Under the pieces are notes generated by a model. It was not told the origin of the DNA. It was given only the letters and a program-made list of their open reading frames with translations, and ran no database searches. A DNA stretch of 57,518 bases from a virus. Each line of letters begins with the position of its first letter. Within the stretch, counting starts at the first letter, position 1. Position numbers and translations under genes: made by a program. This document shows positions 49,161-57,518 of this stretch, piece after piece. The stretch covers positions 1-57,518 of IMG/VR virus record IMGVR_UViG_3300009502_002970. The stretch is one strand, 5' to 3'.

Positions 49161-52100
49161 TTACTGTTTTGAAACGTCTGATTCAATTACTCTCATTTTA
49201 TCATCTGCAATTCTGAAATCACTGTAAACCATGTATGAACGCAAACCGTTCTTTGCATGGTTGTTCAGTTCTTTGATGGCGCTGAGTAGTTCATCATTCT
49301 TATCACTCTGGCCGGGAGGGAGTGCCTGTGCCTGGCTGGTGCTTGTAGGGTAACTGCCGGTTGCGAATTGTGCAACCCGGGCGTGTTGGATGGCATCAAT
49401 AACATGAGGGTAATTCACCATCAGGTTTTTGGTGGTGGCCGGATCGATGACAAATTCTCCACCAGTCTCGCTGATCAGCGTGGGCGATGTATATAAACCG
49501 GTTGCCGGGTTAGGTACCATCGGAACATCTTTGTACAGTTTATTATCATCCTGGCCGATGACAGAATACCTCCCGGCTGCGGCCTGTGGAACCTTTTGGT
49601 TCAGGATGTAACCAACCTGAACGGCACCCAGGGCAGCGGTGATGATGGAAAGCACGATCCCGGTCCCGGGACCTGCGGTAAGGGCAGCGGCCACGGCAGC
49701 TGCAACGTTGATCAGCGCATTGAACAGGGCTATTTCCTTGGCTCGTTCAGCCTGGTCATGGTCCATCTTCTTTTTCTTGGCGGCAATATCAGCATCCATT
49801 TTGCCTACCCGGGCATCATACTGGGTTTTGTTTATGATACCGGAATCAAGTTGTTTTTTAAGGTTGTCTTTTTTCTCGGTATTATTTTGTTCATCGATTT
49901 TCAGTTGATCATTTTCCATGTTGTTCTGCATGGAAAATATCTGCGACAATCCTCCTACAGCGGCGTTTGCAACGGAAACGGCGCTTTCTGCGAACTTCTT
50001 AACATTTTCTTTATTCAGTTTTATTGTCCTGTCTGCAACCTCATGATCCATTTGTTCTTTGATCTCATTTGTTTTAATGGAATCATGAAGGTTAGCATCA
50101 AGGAGTTTTTTGTATTTTGCGTTTACCTCAAGCTGAATTTTGATTTTATCTTCAGCAAGGGCACGGTCACTTTTCAGCTTGAGGTTATTCAGATCTTCGG
50201 TAAACTTTAAATCTGCCGCCTCCCGAACATCTTTATTCTCTTGTCGTTCCGCATATTTTAATTTATCGATATCCTTCTGAATCTTTTTCAGGGATTCAGC
50301 TTTATGTTCTGCAGCAGAAATGATCTTCGCAGCATCACCATTGGCGGCCTTTATCTCTTCGGCATATTTGAAATCTACCGCACCAAGGATCTCTTTTCGG
50401 GCATCATCATATTTCTTTTTTACTTCGTAAAGTTGTCTCTGTGTTATAGACAATCTGGCTACCCGTAAATTTTCATGAATCAACTTTACATCATCTGAAA
50501 ACTTTTGTTCTGCCTGGATTAAAACCTGATTAACCTGGGTTGTTCGTGCGATCTGGAGTTTGGTAACATTATCATCAATTTCCGTTTTCTGAGCAGGAGT
50601 CAAAAGTTTGGCATTATCTTCCTTGTACTTCAGTGCCTTTTTGATCATGGCATCGTACTTTTCTTCCACCTGGCGAATTTCAGCCTGAGTTTGCGTCAAT
50701 TTATCAGCGTAATTCTTCCCCTCCATTTCTTTGATAGAATCCATGAGGTTCTTATAAGATTCCTGAATTTTATCCAGGTGTTCTTGCGTTTTTTTACCAT
50801 CGTTAGTTCTATGATCAATTTCTGTCTTGGCAGAAGCGGCCAACCTTTTTTCCGTCTCGGTGGCGCCCATCACGGCGCCGGCATCGACAAAGTGCTGTAA
50901 TTCATCGATTGTTTTCTTTTTGAACTCACTCACATCTACAACTGACTTTTTGGAATCTGCGGCCTCCTTATCACGGGCTTCTTTTTCCTTTTTGAAATTA
51001 TCAATGGCGGCCTGCAGGGAATCACCCCGAAGTACGCCTAATTTCAAAGTAATGGCTATCTGGTTGTTTAACCTTTCCTGATTTGCAGCCATTTCCTTAC
51101 CAACCTCTGCCTGGGTTGCATCACGCATTTCAAGGTCATGGTACCCGGAAGAAATGGTATAAGTGCCTCTTGGTGATTGAATAGATTCAATATCCGGCTT
51201 ATGTATTTTTAACTCTTTATTAGCTTTATCAAGGTCTTTTTGTGTTTCTTCGATGGCCTTTTTATTGGTGTATTGCAACAGGATGATCTGGTTTTTAATA
51301 TAATCCCTGACCTTATCGCTTGAAATGCTGATGGCGTTACCATATTTATCGAAGGCATCGGCAGCGCCAGGCATTACAGCGGTAACGTCACCAATGATTT
51401 TTTTTAATTCCCCCTGTTCATCTGAAGAGAGATTTGTTTTTGAACTTAACTCATCATACCGGGATAACAGGGGAGTTGTTTCGTTGACTAATTGACCTAC
51501 TGAGGTACTCAGTTCCTCAAACTTTTTCACTGCAGACTTGTTTTCTTCATTCAACCTGGCGATATGTCCGGTAATGGAATCAAACCAGCTTTTAGCTCCC
51601 TGTAGTGCGGATTGGTAAAAGGTTCCGGAACCCAAAATATATTCACCCAAGGTTCTTTGAAGTACAGACCATGACTTTTCGGCCATGATGATCATTCCAC
51701 CGGTTGTCTTAGCTTCATCTTCGGCCAGGCCTGCATATTTCGCACCAATCATATCAATAGCAGCGCCATTATATAGCTGATCCTTCGTTAAATCTTTAAA
51801 TCCGGCTGATAATTTCAGAAGGCCTTTACCCATGCGGCCCTCCATTGTGGCATCAAGTTCCTCTACGGCACTCTGAAGGCTCTGCCCAGTGACCACGGCC
51901 AGATCCTGTGCGGCTACAATAGTTTTACGGATTTGATCGGGGGTGCGCTGCTGGATGGCTAAGAACTTTTCAGCCTGTTCAATTTCAAGTCTTCCATTGG
52001 TGGTTACTCCTGCCCTCTCCCGGGCAAGGCCGATAAGTTCTTTTTGTGAGGATTTGTTTTTATCCAGTACCAGGAGCAGGATATTTTCAGTGTCCTTTAA

Positions 52101-52466
52101 CTCTACGGCTTTTTTGATGCCTTCCTTGAAATATTCAGCCATTTTATCAACTGCAAAGGCAGCTAATAGAGCACCACCAAACTCTAAGACCTTTTCTTTG
52201 AGGTTGGCAAACATACCTTCCATTGTGAACTGGCCACGTTTCATTTCCTCTGTCATGGCCTTGGTTTGCGTTTTGGTATCGACAATGGAGGTATTCAGTT
52301 TTTGAATTTCCTTCGACTTGTCAGCCAGCTCCTGGCTACCTTTTGCACAATTACGCCATTCAGCTGTAAGCTGTTTGACTGCATTTTCCATCTCTTTAAT
52401 CGTGGCATTTGCCTGTTTGCCGTCAAGGATTACTTTTGCTTTCGCTTCTTCTGTTTGTGCTGCCAT
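49161..52466 (-). CDS. Tape measure protein, module B (1101 aa)
   Basis: The length (1101 aa) matches module A (1100 aa), so both phages would have nearly the same tail length. Long coiled coils, hydrophobic stretches near residues 94-112 and 915-960, and the identical ending SDVSKQ. The first 60 residues differ more than the C-terminal third. No internal stop or frameshift. Confidence 0.9.
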   Translation of the reverse strand: MAAQTEEAKAKVILDGKQANATIKEMENAVKQLTAEWRNCAKGSQELADKSKEIQKLNTSIVDTKTQTKAMTEEMKRGQFTMEGMFANLKEKVLEFGGALLAAFAVDKMAEYFKEGIKKAVELKDTENILLLVLDKNKSSQKELIGLARERAGVTTNGRLEIEQAEKFLAIQQRTPDQIRKTIVAAQDLAVVTGQSLQSAVEELDATMEGRMGKGLLKLSAGFKDLTKDQLYNGAAIDMIGAKYAGLAEDEAKTTGGMIIMAEKSWSVLQRTLGEYILGSGTFYQSALQGAKSWFDSITGHIARLNEENKSAVKKFEELSTSVGQLVNETTPLLSRYDELSSKTNLSSDEQGELKKIIGDVTAVMPGAADAFDKYGNAISISSDKVRDYIKNQIILLQYTNKKAIEETQKDLDKANKELKIHKPDIESIQSPRGTYTISSGYHDLEMRDATQAEVGKEMAANQERLNNQIAITLKLGVLRGDSLQAAIDNFKKEKEARDKEAADSKKSVVDVSEFKKKTIDELQHFVDAGAVMGATETEKRLAASAKTEIDHRTNDGKKTQEHLDKIQESYKNLMDSIKEMEGKNYADKLTQTQAEIRQVEEKYDAMIKKALKYKEDNAKLLTPAQKTEIDDNVTKLQIARTTQVNQVLIQAEQKFSDDVKLIHENLRVARLSITQRQLYEVKKKYDDARKEILGAVDFKYAEEIKAANGDAAKIISAAEHKAESLKKIQKDIDKLKYAERQENKDVREAADLKFTEDLNNLKLKSDRALAEDKIKIQLEVNAKYKKLLDANLHDSIKTNEIKEQMDHEVADRTIKLNKENVKKFAESAVSVANAAVGGLSQIFSMQNNMENDQLKIDEQNNTEKKDNLKKQLDSGIINKTQYDARVGKMDADIAAKKKKMDHDQAERAKEIALFNALINVAAAVAAALTAGPGTGIVLSIITAALGAVQVGYILNQKVPQAAAGRYSVIGQDDNKLYKDVPMVPNPATGLYTSPTLISETGGEFVIDPATTKNLMVNYPHVIDAIQHARVAQFATGSYPTSTSQAQALPPGQSDKNDELLSAIKELNNHAKNGLRSYMVYSDFRIADDKMRVIESDVSKQ

Positions 52467-52894
52467 TACAATGAAATTGTTTTTTCATTAATATCTTCTG
52501 TGATTTGCAAAATTCCTTTATGTGCAAAATCCCGGGCCATGATCTCCCGCAGGGTTGCCACTTCATGGTAAAATGTTTTGCCATACCATTTTTTGGCAAC
52601 CCTGCGGTTTCCAAGCATTTTGCCTTCTAGGTACCTGGATGTTTTATTTTCACGAACATCTGAAATACGTACTCCCCTACCCACACCCATATCTACGAAC
52701 CTGCCTGTATATTTAAAGCCGAACTCGATGGAGATAACATTTCCATCGGGGTCGGCTGAAATTTTGCTTTTGAAGGATGATCGAAGAGATTTACCCAGGA
52801 TCTTGTATTTCCAGAGTTTTTCTTTCCAGACCTTTATCGTAAAGAAGGCCCATTTGTCAGCGACCTCCCGGGGGGTGAATTTTACTTTGTCCAT
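52466..52894 (-). CDS. HK97 gp10-like protein, module B (142 aa)
   Basis: Start at 52894 (MDKVKFTP) by alignment with module A (MSKPKLSP); five extra residues in the longer frame are not conserved. Shares KWAFFTIKVWKEKL, GRFVDMGVGRG and an EGKMLGNRR segment. It overlaps the tape measure by 1 nt. Confidence 0.6.
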   Translation of the reverse strand: MDKVKFTPREVADKWAFFTIKVWKEKLWKYKILGKSLRSSFKSKISADPDGNVISIEFGFKYTGRFVDMGVGRGVRISDVRENKTSRYLEGKMLGNRRVAKKWYGKTFYHEVATLREIMARDFAHKGILQITEDINEKTISL

Positions 52895-52936
52895 GGGGCA
52901 AAGGAACAACCTGAATGCCCGGGAACAAAGGACAGA

Positions 52937-53452
52937 TTACATCTGTGGTTCTGGTTTGATTTTTGGGAAACTCCAACAATCCGGATTATATGATTGGGAT
53001 AAGGCTGTTTCAATTTTGAAATTAAATATGAACCCGAAGCATTTATCCCAAATACCATCAATCATCTGGTAACTGACCGAATTGAGGTTGAATCCATTGA
53101 GCCAGGTGTTTGTCATTGAAAGCCGGTTGATTGCATCATGCTCCATTTTGAGGATGATATCCAGGCCTATTGTTTTCATGCGATCCAAAATGTCCATTTC
53201 TGTGGTGAAATCCGTTGGGTCATCAAGGAAATCAAGCAGCATGAAGCCTCCCTGAATACCGTCCAGAATATTATCACGGTTGTTGGCGAGCAACGTGCCG
53301 GTTACGGCATGAAGCACCAGCATTGGGAATTTCATATCAGCATGAAAGGCTATTAATGGCTCATTAATGTCCATCATGTAAAAACTGTTGATTGCAGGAT
53401 GCAGGTCTTGCAAAGTTCTGAAATAGCTGATGTAGGAATTTACACTATTCAT
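52937..53452 (-). CDS. Conserved tail-module protein, module B (171 aa)
   Basis: Counterpart of the 169-aa protein: MDINEPLIAF near residue 27, NSVSYQMIDGIWDKCFGF near 128. Overlaps the 270-aa gene by 8 nt, as in module A. Possible tail terminator. Confidence 0.7.
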   Translation of the reverse strand: MNSVNSYISYFRTLQDLHPAINSFYMMDINEPLIAFHADMKFPMLVLHAVTGTLLANNRDNILDGIQGGFMLLDFLDDPTDFTTEMDILDRMKTIGLDIILKMEHDAINRLSMTNTWLNGFNLNSVSYQMIDGIWDKCFGFIFNFKIETALSQSYNPDCWSFPKIKPEPQM

Positions 53453-54257
53453 TTGTGGGATATTTTCTCATGAATTCTAAATAATCAATCGACTGTTTTT
53501 CAAGGCCAAAGAACACGTTATATACATTGGAATTCATCACCCGTTCAAGGCTTTTATCATCTGTCTTGCCATCGGCCAGGGAGATGATCAGCGACACCCA
53601 GCCGTCAAGCTGAGTACTTTCCTTTTTGGCTGTTGGTTTATAAACGTTGGGGTACCGGATGGTGAGGGATGACTGAATCCCGGAAAAGAACAAAAGAACC
53701 GCATATTTTATTTCGATGGGTACTTTCTCAAACCTTTGGGCTCTTCGCCCGAGTGTTCTGTCGTAAAACATTTGCCGGGGATCTGTAGCCTGGCCAAAGT
53801 GTTTGCGGATGAACCAGAAGGTTTTTTTAGGCCGGAATAAAATTGCCACCATTTCATTTAGTGCCATTGGGTCTTTTGTTTTGGAGTACAGGTCAAAGCG
53901 CATCTGTGCTTTGGCAAACTCCCCGAAGGTGCTCTCTGACATACTGTCCATGGGGCCGTGATACCGGGTCCATGGGTATCCTTTAACGCGGATGGTCTTT
54001 ATCAGGGCCCTGGTGAGGGTAACATCCAACTGCAGGAAATCAAAGGTGGTTGAAAGGAAAATTACATCTTCGGGTGAAATTGTCCTGAAAAGCTTTTTGC
54101 TGATGCCCAGGAACCTTTTTAACACCTTCAGTTTAAAAGGGATGGTCCTGATTTCCGTGTTGAAAAGGCCGCAGACATACAGCAATTGTTTGCGCGTTAA
54201 TTCATTCCAGCTCCCGGGCAGGGTGCATTGTACCGAATTGATCTGTACCTGGTTCAT
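53445..54257 (-). CDS. Possible tail assembly chaperone-like protein, module B (270 aa)
   Basis: Same length as the module A copy. It keeps WNELTRKQLLYVC, TFGEFAKAQMRFDLY and LNEMVAILFRPKKTF. The pair of homologues at a fixed distance before the tape measure supports a conserved tail assembly role. No frameshift site identified. Confidence 0.65.
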   Translation of the reverse strand: MNQVQINSVQCTLPGSWNELTRKQLLYVCGLFNTEIRTIPFKLKVLKRFLGISKKLFRTISPEDVIFLSTTFDFLQLDVTLTRALIKTIRVKGYPWTRYHGPMDSMSESTFGEFAKAQMRFDLYSKTKDPMALNEMVAILFRPKKTFWFIRKHFGQATDPRQMFYDRTLGRRAQRFEKVPIEIKYAVLLFFSGIQSSLTIRYPNVYKPTAKKESTQLDGWVSLIISLADGKTDDKSLERVMNSNVYNVFFGLEKQSIDYLEFMRKYPTNE

Positions 54258-54532
54258 ATTGAAATTAAAAGCATTATTATGACAAGTGCCATTGATCTTC
54301 GCAGCCCTTTTCTTTTTAAAATGACCTTTTTTTCAGGTGGTTTCACCCGGGGCAATAATTGATCCGGATGGTTGAAATGGTGTTCTGTCTTAACGATAAG
54401 GAATTCGTTTGCCAAAGCTTCGAACTTCCCTGTCATATCCTTAAAATCGGCCCTTTGGTTCTTCTGGCCGAAAAGATAGGCTCCATTGAGCAGGGCGATA
54501 ATGCCGAGTAATATTGTGTTGTCTGCTAACAT
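54254..54532 (-). CDS. Small membrane protein in portal operon, module B (92 aa)
   Basis: Hydrophobic N-terminal segment (ADNTILLGIIALLNGAYL), coiled-coil-like middle and a hydrophobic C-terminal run (RRSMALVIIMLLISI). Overlaps the next gene by 4 nt. The C-terminus differs from module A but keeps the membrane character. Confidence 0.65.
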   Translation of the reverse strand: MLADNTILLGIIALLNGAYLFGQKNQRADFKDMTGKFEALANEFLIVKTEHHFNHPDQLLPRVKPPEKKVILKRKGLRRSMALVIIMLLISI

Positions 54533-54543
54533 CTTTATCTGTT

Positions 54544-55599
54544 TTAAACTACGAAAATCGCATTGGTTGCCGAGTTGACAAATTCCCCTCTGGTGGTAGC
54601 GGCCACCGGGCCGACATATTTAATTGACCTGACATATGCAGCATACAGATCAGCGGTTGCCGTGGTATCAAGAAACTCCTGCAATGCTTTCAGATTGGCG
54701 TCACCATCACGACGATGAGCCTGTTGCATGGTATCAATTCTGGATTCATTGGCCAGGTTCTTATTCTGAACATTATTGAAGGTGTTGGATGAATTGTTGA
54801 AAATACCCCAGTCCAGCATATCAATGTTGATTTCCTCCAGTGCCCGGGCCATGGTCAGGTGAACCAGCGCAGGCAGTATCATGTCAAGCAGCGCATGATC
54901 TTCGGGGGTTAATGTCTGATCAGGTCTGTTATTTAAATATAGCAGATCATATAATTCCCGGGTCATCGTTGGGATGATATATCTTTCTGTTACACTTTTC
55001 ATCACTGGCAGCAAGGAAAGAAAAACTCTGCGGGATGAATGGATATCGGTATAAATCTGAAAATTGGCGGCACTGCGGATCAGTGCGGATGAATCATAGA
55101 AATCACCGAACTTGTCATCAAATTCACTGGCAAAATCCTCAATTAATTTCAGGGCAAGGTCAATATTCTGATGTGCCCTGGTCAGAAGGGTTTCCTTCAT
55201 GTTCATGATCTGGTACTGGGGGGCCGGTTTATTGTTATCAGATTGAACAACCTGGATCCCGGCGCCTGAAACATAAACGGCCAACTCGTCAGTACTGAGC
55301 CACAAGGCATATAAGGCTTCTGCTTTTCGCAACAAGTGAATAAGTTGAAAATAATGTAATATTTTCGACTGTTCTACATCAATACAGGGTTGTTCTTCCT
55401 TATAATCGGGCGTATTCAGCGTAGGATCAGCTTCATTCTGGGCGATCACAAACGATTTGTATAACAGGTTGGGGGGGAACAAAGGGACGATAAAAACATT
55501 GTATGCATCCTCAAGGTAGGGCAGCAATGCTTCAATTCTTAATGACGTGTTCAGGGTGGTTGCCTCTCTCACCTGGTCCATGTTGGTTACGTAGTTCAT
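54544..55599 (-). CDS. Connector-region protein, module B (351 aa)
   Basis: Counterpart of the 352-aa protein: YQIMNMKETLLTRAHQNIDL, HLTMARALEEINIDMLDWGI and KALQEFLDTTA. Begins 4 nt before the portal stop. Likely head-tail connector or accessory. Confidence 0.7.
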   Translation of the reverse strand: MNYVTNMDQVREATTLNTSLRIEALLPYLEDAYNVFIVPLFPPNLLYKSFVIAQNEADPTLNTPDYKEEQPCIDVEQSKILHYFQLIHLLRKAEALYALWLSTDELAVYVSGAGIQVVQSDNNKPAPQYQIMNMKETLLTRAHQNIDLALKLIEDFASEFDDKFGDFYDSSALIRSAANFQIYTDIHSSRRVFLSLLPVMKSVTERYIIPTMTRELYDLLYLNNRPDQTLTPEDHALLDMILPALVHLTMARALEEINIDMLDWGIFNNSSNTFNNVQNKNLANESRIDTMQQAHRRDGDANLKALQEFLDTTATADLYAAYVRSIKYVGPVAATTRGEFVNSATNAIFVV

Positions 55600-56930
55600 G
55601 CCTGTGTTTTGTCTATTTTCTGGTTGATTTTTGAAGGATGCTGGTTTTGAGTTTGCGATGTATCAACGCAAACGTAATCGAACTGAATCGCGGGGTCCCA
55701 TTTGTTGAAATCACGGATAAAATACAAAGGTGAAAGGCTTACGGACCGGTCAGTGCCCATATCGGCATTGAGCATCCAGTAAGCCTCACGTTTATCTGAC
55801 CCGCTGCCGGCGCCGATGGCGCTGCCCGGGTTCCCGGCTCCGATCAGACAGGGATCAACGCCCATTGCGAACAGAATTTCAGAATTTGCAGCTTGACTGT
55901 CGGGTAGGTAAGCCTGGTTGTCAAGTTTGTTCTGGATGACTTCGATTTTCCAGCCCGTTAAATAATCCTGCTTTACCTTATTGAAAAACGAATAGGAAAT
56001 AAATGACTTGCCTGAGTTTTCCACGTTGGAAAGGAAGTCATTCATGTCGGTGAGCACGGCCAGCCTTTTCACTTCTCTTTCTTCTTTGGTGAAGTCCTTA
56101 TCAGGGTAGCGTTCGGTAAAATAGTTATCCGGAATCTGGATATGGTATTTTATCGTCATCTGGTTTTTCATGATAGCGCTTTTCAGAACCGGCACGCTGG
56201 AGGCAATGTTCATCCATGTGTTCAGTCTTACCGCATTCCAAACGGGCAAATGGTAATATGACCGGTTAAAGCTGCGGTAAGAAAGATGCATTGCGAAATT
56301 CGGGTCGGGATATTTTGTTCCATCATACTGATCGGGGTTCCACATCGGAATTTCTTTGACCAGCACACCGTCGTTTGAAGGTCTCATTTCCCACCGGGCT
56401 GAAAGGTACATGGAGTCAATTCTGTTGTTTACATCCATCTTGGCCATCCTGCAATACGCGGGATCCTTTACAAAAACACGGTTTATCTTGTCTTTGCCTT
56501 TGTTCATGATCATTTCGAGCCATGTGTTTGCAAATGTCTCAAGGCCCATGATCAAATCGGGCCACTGGAGGTTGATCTGGTTAAGCCTTAAAAACTCTAC
56601 CACCTCAGGATCTGTGACAGGAACCCGCAGCGGGGCAGCTCCGGGGCCGGACGGGTCCGGGGATTCCCGGTAGCAGATAATACCTCTTCCGAAATGGACA
56701 CGTTTACGTTTGTCCAGGGCACGGAATGCCACCGAGTTTTTTTCAAGGTCGGTGATCACCTCTTGGGGGAACAAATTGGAATCACCCCAATTTGACCATT
56801 CCTGCGGTGAAATGTCGTACGGGGCGGTTACGTTCTGTGCACCTGCATCGGCGAAGGCTGATTTGGGGCCAACAATTGCTTTGCCACCAGGCAGGATGGC
56901 ATACTCTCCGGAAATAATGATGTCGCTCAT
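55596..56930 (-). CDS. Portal-like protein, module B (444 aa)
   Basis: The start at 56930 (MSDIIISGEYAILPG) matches module A in alignment and overlaps the 114-aa stop by 1 nt; the frame from 56939 is rejected. Shared blocks: SNLFPQEVITDLE near 50, RALDKRKRVHFGRGI near 68 and DMGTDRSVSLSPLYFIRDFN near 393. The NIASSVPVLKSAIMKNQMTI block is also conserved. Role as in module A. Confidence 0.75.
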   Translation of the reverse strand: MSDIIISGEYAILPGGKAIVGPKSAFADAGAQNVTAPYDISPQEWSNWGDSNLFPQEVITDLEKNSVAFRALDKRKRVHFGRGIICYRESPDPSGPGAAPLRVPVTDPEVVEFLRLNQINLQWPDLIMGLETFANTWLEMIMNKGKDKINRVFVKDPAYCRMAKMDVNNRIDSMYLSARWEMRPSNDGVLVKEIPMWNPDQYDGTKYPDPNFAMHLSYRSFNRSYYHLPVWNAVRLNTWMNIASSVPVLKSAIMKNQMTIKYHIQIPDNYFTERYPDKDFTKEEREVKRLAVLTDMNDFLSNVENSGKSFISYSFFNKVKQDYLTGWKIEVIQNKLDNQAYLPDSQAANSEILFAMGVDPCLIGAGNPGSAIGAGSGSDKREAYWMLNADMGTDRSVSLSPLYFIRDFNKWDPAIQFDYVCVDTSQTQNQHPSKINQKIDKTQA

Positions 56931-57274
56931 CAGAAACAAACTTTTTGGTTATTGAATTCAATGATCAGGCGAATATGGACTGTCCGTATTCTCCTGTTCT
57001 GCAGAATGATATTTCTTGTTGCATTGGCCCAGTGATGGGGGTCTTTGCCATTGGCCTGATTTGGGGAAGAGGATTCCCGGGTATCGAACACTATTTTACC
57101 ACTGCGGAATCCCACACATTTCCTTGCTCCTGCCACTTCTATGATCTCTCCTCCTGTACGGCGGATGCGATCAGCGGTGACAAATTTCATTTGGAACGGA
57201 ATGGGAAGGTTATTTGCATCCAGCCTGTTCATTTCGTCCAGTACGGTGGATAGCTGAATATAGGTTGTTTTCAT
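56930..57274 (-). CDS. First protein of portal operon, module B (114 aa)
   Basis: Start at 57274 (MKTTYIQLSTVLDEM), 4 nt downstream of the -7 box, giving a leaderless message; the frame from 57295 would begin upstream of the promoter's -7 box. Counterpart of the 113-aa module A protein (RTGGEIIEV, DPHHWANATRNIIL). Confidence 0.75.
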   Translation of the reverse strand: MKTTYIQLSTVLDEMNRLDANNLPIPFQMKFVTADRIRRTGGEIIEVAGARKCVGFRSGKIVFDTRESSSPNQANGKDPHHWANATRNIILQNRRIRTVHIRLIIEFNNQKVCF

Positions 57275-57312
57275 GCTGCAATGATATAACTCCAACCCAC
57301 TTTGATAAAGGA
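57275..57312 (-). promoter_or_regulatory. Late-type promoter of the portal operon, module B
   Basis: TCCTTTA (57312-57306), 19 bp, TATCATTG (57286-57279), 4 nt, ATG at 57274. Together with 14591-14628 it forms one of two module pairs that share boxes and spacing but not spacer sequence. Confidence 0.82.
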
Positions 57313-57335
57313 CAATTTTTGCCTTTACGACAATA

Positions 57336-57364
57336 AAAAAAGCGGTCAGGCCTTAGCCTGACCG
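57336..57364 (-). terminator. Terminator upstream of portal operon, module B
   Basis: Minus-strand hairpin of 10 bp (GCGGTCAGGC / GCCTGACCGC) with a 4-nt loop and a T-run following. It ends the partial gene at the right edge, at the same place as the 14738-14767 terminator of module A, though the hairpin sequence is different. Confidence 0.88.
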
Positions 57365-57389
57365 CCGGATCACTTGATGAAGCCGAAGG

Positions 57390-57518
57390 TTAGAAAGTGA
57401 TCTTGTTCTCTACATCGGTGATGCTTGCATCGAACGATGATTTGAGAAAGTCAATGACCTTCTTGATTCCGGGAGTGAAGCTGGTGGTGAAGACGTTTCC
57501 GTCTGAATCGTTCAGCCT
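57390..57518 (-). CDS. Partial C-terminus of a 145-aa-type protein, module B
   Basis: The last 42 codons of a minus-strand gene that runs off the right edge. They encode LNDSDGNVFTTSF, VIDFLKSSFDASI and KITF, matching the C-terminus of the protein at 14791-15228. The stop TAA is at 57392-57390. This shows that the homologous region continues to the right of the window. Confidence 0.75.
   Translation of the reverse strand, partial: RLNDSDGNVFTTSFTPGIKKVIDFLKSSFDASITDVENKITF

Noticed and set aside
1-57518. tRNA, rRNA, integrase or transposase genes
   Set aside because: None recognised by eye on either strand; no cloverleaf or catalytic motif.

Overview
The window looks like temperate phage DNA from a member of the Bacteroidota. 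Three things suggest this host. Promoters carry a TAnnTTTG-type -7 box, most genes lack a Shine-Dalgarno sequence, and exported proteins have signal peptides that end just before Gln. Almost every gene is on the minus strand, so transcription runs right to left. No tRNA, rRNA, CRISPR array, transposase, integrase or reverse transcriptase was recognised.

Layout. (1) 1-15.2 kb is tail module A: portal-like, connector, small membrane, chaperone-like and gp10-like proteins, a tape measure, two large distal-tail proteins, then exported fibre and receptor-type proteins. (2) 15.2-23.6 kb is an accessory and regulatory block: exported protein, KilA-N, ParB without ParA, small P-loop ATPase, RadC, XRE regulator and small unknowns. 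It also holds three copies of a structured RNA-like element. (3) 23.6-34.5 kb is the packaging and head block: large terminase, two small-terminase candidates, a PLD-like protein, three glycosyltransferase-like proteins, major capsid, S49 prohead protease with scaffold tail, and tube/decoration candidates. (4) 34.6-39.6 kb is an early operon of small genes and a P-loop primase/helicase-like protein, with an iteron-like repeat array beside it. (5) 39.8-41.2 kb holds the plus-strand repressor-like gene and one unknown. (6) 41.3-43.1 kb is an A+T-rich stretch with membrane-protein cargo. (7) 43.1-57.5 kb is tail module B, a diverged gene-for-gene homologue of module A that continues off the right edge.

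Modules A and B are offset by about 42.7 kb, a plausible phage genome length. The simplest reading is two related prophages (or phage-plasmid genomes) head to tail: phage A covers roughly 1-43 kb and phage B runs off the right edge. A single genome with two tail modules, or an assembly of two phages, cannot be excluded.

The most notable signals are two. First, seven minus-strand promoters share TCCTTTA (one reads GCCTTTA) followed by exactly 19 bp and a TAnnWTTG-type box. In five of them the ATG lies exactly 4 nt after the box, and in one 5 nt after, so these transcripts are probably leaderless. They drive the portal, distal-tail, protease/capsid, 198-aa gene and glycosyltransferase operons, and so define a phage late regulon. 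Second, an unrecognised RNA-like element occurs three times (15.3, 21.8 and 23.1 kb) with covarying stems.
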